Of a DNA stretch of 5,740 bases, positions 1 to 5,740 are shown piece after piece. Within the stretch, counting starts at the first letter, position 1; the number at the start of each line of letters is the position of its first letter. Position numbers and translations under genes: made by a program. Below the pieces are notes generated by a model. It saw only the letters and a list, made by a program, of their open reading frames with translations, was not told the origin of the DNA and did no database searches. Source of the DNA: JAFEBO01 sp044375915 (GTDB taxonomy: Bacteria; Planctomycetota; Phycisphaerae; Phycisphaerales; UBA1924); NCBI GenBank assembly GCA_044375915.1, contig JBILLU010000209.1, positions 1 to 5,740 of the forward strand, in the 5' to 3' direction.

Positions 1-2123
<2,123 letters not shown>

Positions 2124-2180
2124 GGAGTCGTCCGTCCGTGGGGCTTTGTCTTCGTTCGAGAAGAAAACATCAAGACACGG

Positions 2181-2202
2181 GGCATCGAGATGGATCGATG
2201 CC
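2181..2202 (-). promoter_or_regulatory. Intercistronic hairpin between dcd and nrdJ
   Basis: GGCATCGA and TCGATGCC form a perfect 8-bp stem around a 6-base loop, seven bases after the dcd stop codon. No run of U follows in the direction of transcription, so it is not a classic intrinsic terminator. It could protect the dcd mRNA end, set processing or attenuation between the genes, or be a DNA operator. The structure is seen; the role is not known. Confidence 0.5.
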
Positions 2203-2208
2203 TTCGTT

Positions 2209-2787
2209 TCAGTCAACTTTGGGGAGCGTCAATCCAGACTGATCCTGGTACTTACCGGCCTTGTCCGCGTAGCTCTTCTCGCAGACGTCATCCGCCTTCA
2301 AGAAGATCAACTGCGCCACGCCCTCGTTCGCGTACACCCGCGCCGGCAGCGGCGTGGTGTTGCTGATCTCGAGCGTGACCTTGCCGCGCCACTCGGGCTC
2401 CAGCGGCGTGACGTTCACGATCAGGCCGCAGCGGGCGTACGTGCTCTTGCCGACGCAGATGGCGAGGATGTCGCGCGGGATGTCGAGATACTCAACCGTC
2501 TCGCACAACGCGAACGAGTTGGGCGGGATGATCACGTATTGCTTGTCGGCGGGGCGGTCGGCGACGTCGACCTCGATCATCATGTCGTCGCTAAAGGCCT
2601 TGGGGTCGACGACGGCAATGTCGCCAGAGTGGGTGGCCGGGGTGAAGATCTTGAAGTGGGTGCCGACGCGGACGTCGTAGCCATAAGACGACACGCCATA
2701 GGAGATCTTGCCCGGACGCTTCACGGCGTCTTCGAAGGGCACGATCTTGACGTGCTTGCGGATCTGCTTGTCCGAGAGAACAGGCAC
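2209..2787 (-). CDS. dcd: dCTP deaminase
   Basis: The product deaminates dCTP to dUTP, the main route to dUMP and then dTMP in many bacteria; it acts in the cytoplasm as a trimer of the dUTPase-like fold. The frame from GTG 2787 encodes 192 residues, normal for the family. It opens MPVLSDKQI, the usual LSD start of dCTP deaminases. SSYGYDVRV lies at 33-41, IIPPNSFAL at 86-94, the nucleotide-binding GKSTYARCG at 113-121 (Ser115 and Arg119 matching E. coli Ser111 and Arg115), and LEISNT at 139-144 with Glu140 as the catalytic glutamate. GKYQDQSGLTLP near the end is the C-terminal lid. An upstream in-frame TTG at 2803-2805 gives a longer protein but lies ahead of the GGAG ribosome binding site, so GTG 2787 is preferred. 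The family includes bifunctional deaminase/dUTPase members, which cannot be excluded by reading alone. It is the first gene of a probable dcd-nrdJ operon. Confidence 0.95.
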   Translation of the reverse strand: MPVLSDKQIRKHVKIVPFEDAVKRPGKISYGVSSYGYDVRVGTHFKIFTPATHSGDIAVVDPKAFSDDMMIEVDVADRPADKQYVIIPPNSFALCETVEYLDIPRDILAICVGKSTYARCGLIVNVTPLEPEWRGKVTLEISNTTPLPARVYANEGVAQLIFLKADDVCEKSYADKAGKYQDQSGLTLPKVD

Positions 2788-2795
2788 TGAACACA

Positions 2796-2799
2796 CTCC
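2796..2799 (-). promoter_or_regulatory. Ribosome binding site that decides the dcd start
   Basis: On the minus strand GGAG stands eight bases before GTG 2787. It supports this GTG and argues against the TTG at 2803-2805, which would place the site inside the coding region. Confidence 0.7.
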
Positions 2800-2858
2800 G
2801 ATCAAAACGACCTACCAAGCGACGCAAAACCCAACCGCTCATCGAGCCGCGGCGTCAC

Positions 2859-2868
2859 ACATCGATGT
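2859..2868. repeat. Perfect 10-bp palindrome in the dcd leader
   Basis: ACATCGATGT is its own reverse complement and lies in the predicted dcd 5' leader, 72 bases upstream of the GTG start. Its CATCGA/TCGATG halves recur in the hairpin between dcd and nrdJ. It may be an operator; no known regulator consensus was recognised. Confidence 0.35.
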
Positions 2869-2915
2869 TCCTCTGGCGTCTCCCCGCAGAATCCTGACCC
2901 GCGAGACCGGTGAAA

Positions 2916-2927
2916 GAACCGCGGTTC
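2916..2927. repeat. Perfect 12-bp palindrome downstream of the dcd promoter
   Basis: GAACCGCGGTTC is fully self-complementary and starts about 35 bases downstream of the predicted transcription start. That position would suit a roadblock or operator site. A 12-base perfect palindrome is uncommon by chance at one chosen place, but GC-rich DNA makes CG-centred palindromes more frequent. Confidence 0.35.
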
Positions 2928-2968
2928 GGGCGTTCACGACACGCTCGGACCGGCGGGACAGGACCCAG

Positions 2969-2996
2969 AGCATACCACTACAGATCGTAGGTGCAA
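2969..2996 (-). promoter_or_regulatory. Candidate sigma70-type promoter of dcd-nrdJ
   Basis: On the minus strand TTGCAC (2991-2996) and TATGCT (2969-2974) are separated by 16 bases, close to the housekeeping -35/-10 consensus. Transcription would start near 2962, giving a leader of roughly 175 bases before dcd. An imperfect inverted repeat with core CTAC-5-GTAG (2978-2990) fills the spacer, where a repressor would block polymerase. The assignment rests on consensus matching only. Confidence 0.5.
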
Positions 2997-3105
2997 GCCG
3001 TTGAAGCCCCAAAATAGTGTGCCCCGGGTGTGCAGATTCTGTCAAGAACGCGCAAGAATTGGTTCCGAGTTGACTTGCGCGCTCCGTGAATTTTCCGGTT
3101 TCGAG

Positions 3106-3114
3106 TTATCCACA
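3106..3114 (+). promoter_or_regulatory. Perfect DnaA box
   Basis: TTATCCACA is identical to the high-affinity DnaA box of the E. coli R1 type. It is the only exact copy I found in the window, about 110 bp upstream of the dcd -35 element. DnaA is known to regulate nrd genes in some bacteria, so a role in controlling dcd-nrdJ is plausible. One box with no cluster or AT-rich unwinding region does not indicate a replication origin. Confidence 0.5.
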
Positions 3115-3443
3115 GGCACAACCGACAGACACCGACACGAACCGCCAAGATCTGTCAGGTGACTATTCGCACGCAGCGATTGGTTTGTTCGGGTACCAAC
3201 CCGCTTCCTCGGGTGATTTCCCCGGGTTCGCGCCGCCGCTGAGAATCGACCGCACCGCCGCTCGCACCACGCCGTATTTGCGGCCGCGACCGAGAGTTTT
3301 GGCCTCCGAAGCGATTCACTGCAACGCCCGTGGCCGGAGATTTCGTACAGTCTGCTTCCCGGTCGCGGCCGGGTGCCCGGCGGACGGGCCACGCGGAGCC
3401 GGATTGCCGGTCCGGCCCTGGTCTGGAAACTCGGGCGAAACCA

Positions 3444-3457
3444 CCCGCTTGCGCGGG
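3444..3457 (+). promoter_or_regulatory. Small hairpin ahead of the FlgI-like gene's ribosome binding site
   Basis: CCCGC and GCGGG form a perfect 5-bp stem with a TTGC loop, ending 18 bases before the GGAGG at 3476-3480. It could affect translation or mRNA stability. In GC-rich DNA such short stems are common, so the weight is low. Confidence 0.25.
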
Positions 3458-3475
3458 CCACATGGCGTTTGCATC

Positions 3476-3480
3476 GGAGG
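3476..3480 (+). promoter_or_regulatory. Ribosome binding site of the FlgI-like gene
   Basis: GGAGG lies 11 bases before ATG 3492 and 5 bases before an in-frame TTG at 3486. It rules against the upstream in-frame starts GTG 3330 and ATG 3462. The choice between 3486 and 3492 changes the protein by two residues only. Confidence 0.6.
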
Positions 3481-3491
3481 TCGCTTTGGCG

Positions 3492-5444
3492 ATGAGAAGC
3501 GGTGTCGTCGGCGTCGGCTTGGTGGGTCTGATTGGCGCACTCGCAATGCTGCACGGCTGCAGCGCAGACGAGAAGCCCAAGCCGCGCCAGGTCGCCCCCG
3601 TCGTCCGCGATGTGCCCCCGCCGCTGCGCGGAACCGTCGGCACCGAGGCGTCCCTCTTGAACGTGCGGCCGGTGCTGATCAGCGGCTATGGCGTCGTCGT
3701 CGGACTCAAAGGCACCGGCGGCCAGCAGCTCGACGAGGGCATCGCTGCCGTCGTCGAACGCGAGATGGGCCTCCGCGGCATCACCGGCTCCGCCGATTAC
3801 AAGTGGGGCGGCGTCGACAACATCACCCCGCGCGAACTGCTCCGCGATAAGAACGTCGCCGTCGTCCTCGTCCAGGCCGCGGTCGCACCCGCGGCTCCCA
3901 AGGGCTTCCGCTTCGACGTCTACGTCAAGGCCCTCAACGCCAGCAGCCTTGAAGGCGGCCGCCTCTGGTCCACCGACCTCCAGCTCGGCCAAGTCCGCCC
4001 CTCCGGCGGCCCCAAGGCCAGGGTCATCGCCCGCGCCGGCGGCCCGCTGTTCATCAATCCCTTCGCCGATCCCGGCAAAGAAGGCCTGGGCGTCACCGCG
4101 ACCTCCGGCCGCGTTCTTGGCGGCGGAGAGATGATCCAGCCCCTGCCGCTGGAGTTCGTACTCGACAACAACTTCCACGCCCGTGCCAAGGCCATCGCCA
4201 GTGCGATCAACTCCCGCTTTCCCGACGAGACGCCCGAGCGAGCCCCCGTCGCCCGAGGCCGCAGCGGACAAACCGTGGAACTCTCCATCCCCGAGGAGTA
4301 TCGCGGCGACCCGGTCCGATTCCTTGAACTCGTGCAGTACGTCCAGATCGACGGCCCGCTCGAGCGCTACGCCCAGCGCTACGTCGAAGGCGCCAAAGCC
4401 GAGCCCTATCTCGCCAACGAGCTCTCTCTCTGCATGGAAGCCCTCGGCGAGCAGACGCTGCCCATCGTCCGCGAGCTGTATGAGTACAACGAGATCGCGC
4501 CCCGCATGGCCGCGCTGCGAGCCGGCGCTCGCCTGAGCGACCCTTTGGCGGCCGAGCCCCTCAACCGCGTAGTGAAGATCGCCCGCGGCGCAGAACGACT
4601 CGACGCCATCGCCCTTCTGGGCGAGATCAACGCCGGCCCGACCGTGGACATCGGCCTGCGCGAGTTCCTCAGGCAGCCGCAGCTGCTGATCCGCATCGGC
4701 GCCTACGAGGCCCTGGCCCAGCGAGCCGAGCGGGCCCGCCTGAACCGCCTCATCCGCGAGCAGTACACCAACCCCGATCCCAACGCCATCCGCCTCAGCC
4801 CTTCGGCACTGCAAGTCCTTGCGGAATCAGATATTCCGGCCGGTTCGCTGCAGGGAGTCAGCCGCAAACGCCTCGACGGCGAGTTCTTCCTCGACCGCGT
4901 CGAGGGCGGCGATCCGCTGGTCTATGTAACGCAGCAGGGCACCCCACGCCTGGTCGTCTTCGGCGACGATCCCAAGCTCGTCAAGCCGCTGCTCGTCTCG
5001 GCGTGGGACGACCGCCTCCTGATCGACGCCGAATCGGAGAGCGCCCCGATCCGCCTGATGTACCGCGATTGGAAGTCCGGCTCGGTGACCAAGCAGGAAG
5101 TCGACGCCGATCTCACGAAACTGATCGAGTTCTTCGCCCACAAGCCCACACCCGAAGACCCGCGCCCGGGCCTGGGCATGAGCTACAGCGAGGTCGTCGG
5201 CGCCCTGTACGCCATCCACCGCTCCGGCGGCATGAACGCCAACTTCGCCACCGAACGCGATCGCCTGATGGCCGCTCTCAACTCGCTTTCTGCCGGCACG
5301 CGACGTGAGCGCCCGGAGACCACCACCGACCGCCCCGAGGTCGTGGTCCTCGAATCGCCCGCCGCCACACCCGTCAAGCCGCAGGGCGAGGAAGGCCTCA
5401 AGCCGATCGTGATCCCGATCCCGCGCGAGGTGAAGAAGAAGTAG
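3492..5444 (+). CDS. FlgI-like (flagellar P-ring domain) lipoprotein with an unrecognised C-terminal half
   Basis: The 650-residue product starts with a charged MR, a hydrophobic segment (4-20) and a lipobox-like LHGC with Cys23, so it is probably a lipoprotein anchored in a cell-envelope membrane; His at -2 is atypical. Residues about 55-288 resemble the P-ring protein FlgI: RPVLISGYGVVVGLKGTG (59-76), the KNVAVVLVQA strand (120-129), GFRFDVYVKAL followed by LEGGRLWSTDL (138-163), then RVLGGGEMI, the NNFHARAKAIASAIN segment and a VQYVQID strand. Ordinary FlgI is about 350-370 residues and lacks a lipobox, so this protein is nearly twice as long. Residues 308-413 are alpha-helical and HEAT-like, about 456-550 look beta-rich (LVYVTQQGTPRLVVFGDD), and about 602-650 is a Pro/Glu/Lys-rich, likely disordered tail. 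No flagellar gene adjoins it; smc follows 189 bp downstream on the same strand. It may be a divergent P-ring subunit or an envelope protein that reuses the FlgI fold. Confidence 0.75.
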   Translation: MRSGVVGVGLVGLIGALAMLHGCSADEKPKPRQVAPVVRDVPPPLRGTVGTEASLLNVRPVLISGYGVVVGLKGTGGQQLDEGIAAVVEREMGLRGITGSADYKWGGVDNITPRELLRDKNVAVVLVQAAVAPAAPKGFRFDVYVKALNASSLEGGRLWSTDLQLGQVRPSGGPKARVIARAGGPLFINPFADPGKEGLGVTATSGRVLGGGEMIQPLPLEFVLDNNFHARAKAIASAINSRFPDETPERAPVARGRSGQTVELSIPEEYRGDPVRFLELVQYVQIDGPLERYAQRYVEGAKAEPYLANELSLCMEALGEQTLPIVRELYEYNEIAPRMAALRAGARLSDPLAAEPLNRVVKIARGAERLDAIALLGEINAGPTVDIGLREFLRQPQLLIRIGAYEALAQRAERARLNRLIREQYTNPDPNAIRLSPSALQVLAESDIPAGSLQGVSRKRLDGEFFLDRVEGGDPLVYVTQQGTPRLVVFGDDPKLVKPLLVSAWDDRLLIDAESESAPIRLMYRDWKSGSVTKQEVDADLTKLIEFFAHKPTPEDPRPGLGMSYSEVVGALYAIHRSGGMNANFATERDRLMAALNSLSAGTRRERPETTTDRPEVVVLESPAATPVKPQGEEGLKPIVIPIPREVKKK

Positions 5445-5509
5445 CCCAGGCCGCCCGGCTTCGCAACCCGACGAAAACCGGTGAAATCCGTGTGAAAACG
5501 CCGTCGGTG

Positions 5510-5518
5510 TGGTATCAT
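5510..5518 (+). promoter_or_regulatory. Extended -10 promoter element for smc
   Basis: TGG directly followed by TATCAT (5513-5518) matches the TGn extended -10 form, which needs no good -35. None is seen at 16-18 bases upstream. GTGAAA occurs twice (5481-5486 and 5492-5497), 11 bases apart or about one helical turn, and could be an activator site. This is motif matching only. Confidence 0.45.
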
Positions 5519-5595
5519 CCGCGTTCGGTCGGGGAGCGGCTCGCGCTCCCGTGCAGGCTCATGGAATGAGCTGCGGCTGGGAAGCTCGCGACGAC

Positions 5596-5627
5596 GCGAC
5601 CTCCCGCCGCCCGCGACAGGAGGTTGC
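5596..5627 (+). promoter_or_regulatory. Hairpin sequestering the smc ribosome binding site
   Basis: GCGACCTCC (5596-5604) pairs with GGAGGTTGC (5619-5627) over nine base pairs, one of them G-U, with a 14-base loop. The paired strand includes most of the Shine-Dalgarno AGGAGG (5618-5623), which stands ten bases before the smc ATG. The 5' strand overlaps the upstream hairpin 5586-5599 by four bases, so the two folds compete. Confidence 0.45.
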
Positions 5628-5633
5628 CACTAC

Positions 5634-5740
5634 ATGCGTCTGGTCAAGCTCACGCTCCACGGCTTCAAGTCCTTCGCGGACCCCACCGAGTTTCATTTCG
5701 ACGAACAGGTCACCGGCATCGTCGGCCCCAACGGTTGCGG
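5634..5740 (+). CDS. smc: Chromosome segregation ATPase SMC, N-terminal fragment
   Basis: SMC is the large coiled-coil ATPase that, as a dimer with ScpA and ScpB, compacts and helps separate replicated chromosomes. Only the first 35 codons and two further bases lie in the window. They read MRLVKLTLHGFKSFADPTEF, the typical SMC opening (L-x-GFKSFAD), and end in IVGPNGCG, the start of the Walker A ATP-binding loop (GPNGCGKSN in the family) at about residues 29-36. The ATG at 5634 is preceded by AGGAGG ten bases upstream. The rest of the protein (about 1,100-1,200 residues in the family) is beyond the right edge. Confidence 0.93.
   Translation, partial: MRLVKLTLHGFKSFADPTEFHFDEQVTGIVGPNGC

Larger units (their letters stand above)
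2788..3491. other. Divergent intergenic control region without a convincing gene
   Basis: About 700 bases separate the starts of dcd (leftward) and the FlgI-like gene (rightward). Short open frames here have no family resemblance and no good ribosome binding site. The stretch contains the dcd promoter, the palindromes ACATCGATGT (2859-2868) and GAACCGCGGTTC (2916-2927), a perfect DnaA box (3106-3114), and GC-rich inverted repeats at 3368-3381, 3398-3416 and 3444-3457. I could not identify a convincing rightward promoter. Confidence 0.7.
5445..5633 (+). promoter_or_regulatory. smc promoter and structured leader
   Basis: After the FlgI-like stop codon I see no U-tailed terminator. A TGG-TATCAT extended -10 element follows, then a leader of about 110 bases with successive hairpins: GGGAGCG/CGCTCCC (5532-5550), GCTCAT/ATGAGC (5557-5571) and TCGCG/CGCGA (5586-5599). 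A 9-bp stem (5596-5604 with 5619-5627) then covers the smc ribosome binding site. The last two structures share bases and exclude each other. Confidence 0.45.

Noticed and set aside
2124..2208. Possible cobalamin riboswitch ahead of the B12-dependent reductase
   Set aside because: The 85-base gap is too short for a cobalamin riboswitch, and no B12-box-like element is seen there or in the dcd leader.
2839..3045. Small minus-strand open frame (68 codons, TTG start) in the dcd leader region
   Set aside because: It begins upstream of the predicted dcd transcription start and has no family resemblance or good ribosome binding site.
3040..3045. Perfect TTGACA -35 hexamer on the minus strand upstream of dcd
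   Set aside because: No acceptable -10 lies 15-19 bases downstream; the nearest AT-rich hexamer is about 23 bases away. The 2969-2996 promoter is better.
2806..3114. NrdR box upstream of dcd-nrdJ
   Set aside because: No pair of sites matching the acaCwAtATaTwGtgt pattern was found. ACATCGATGT matches it at only a few positions when aligned.
3155..3245. tRNA-like GGGTTCG stretch in the intergenic region
   Set aside because: No matching T-stem, anticodon arm or acceptor stem could be paired.
3101..3491. Replication origin
   Set aside because: There is one DnaA box only, with no cluster, no AT-rich unwinding region, and no dnaA or dnaN nearby.
3042..4814. Long minus-strand open frame of 590 codons opposite the FlgI-like gene
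   Set aside because: The plus strand has a ribosome binding site, a signal peptide and FlgI-like motifs. The minus frame is low-complexity and matches nothing I recognise.

Overview
The window is GC-rich and compact. It carries four protein-coding genes in two divergent blocks; the outer two run off the window edges. The long, strongly GC-biased reading frames, the class II (B12-dependent) ribonucleotide reductase of the large bacterial type and the unusual FlgI-domain lipoprotein suggest a Planctomycetota-like bacterium, perhaps Phycisphaerae. That placement is inference from family resemblance; no marker gene here proves it.

The left block (minus strand, about 1-2787) is dcd (dCTP deaminase, GTG start at 2787) followed after 85 bp by nrdJ (adenosylcobalamin-dependent ribonucleotide reductase, start at 2123, C-terminus beyond base 1). 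NrdJ makes deoxynucleotides from ribonucleotides and Dcd turns dCTP into dUTP, the dTMP precursor, so the pair reads as a small DNA-precursor operon. An 8-bp-stem hairpin sits between the two genes.

The middle (about 2788-3491) is some 700 bp without a convincing gene, between the divergent dcd and FlgI-like genes. It holds a sigma70-like promoter for dcd with an inverted repeat in its spacer, two perfect palindromes in the dcd leader, one perfect DnaA box, and hairpins near the ribosome binding site of the rightward gene.

The right block (plus strand, 3492-5740) is a 650-residue putative lipoprotein followed by the first 35 codons of smc. The N-terminal half of the lipoprotein resembles the flagellar P-ring protein FlgI, and its C-terminal half does not. 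The smc leader has an extended -10 promoter and a chain of hairpins. One of these pairs with the smc Shine-Dalgarno sequence and competes with the hairpin just upstream.

Apart from the FlgI-like gene, the content is linked to chromosome replication and maintenance: dNTP supply, a DnaA box and SMC. I see no mobile element, CRISPR array, tRNA or rRNA.
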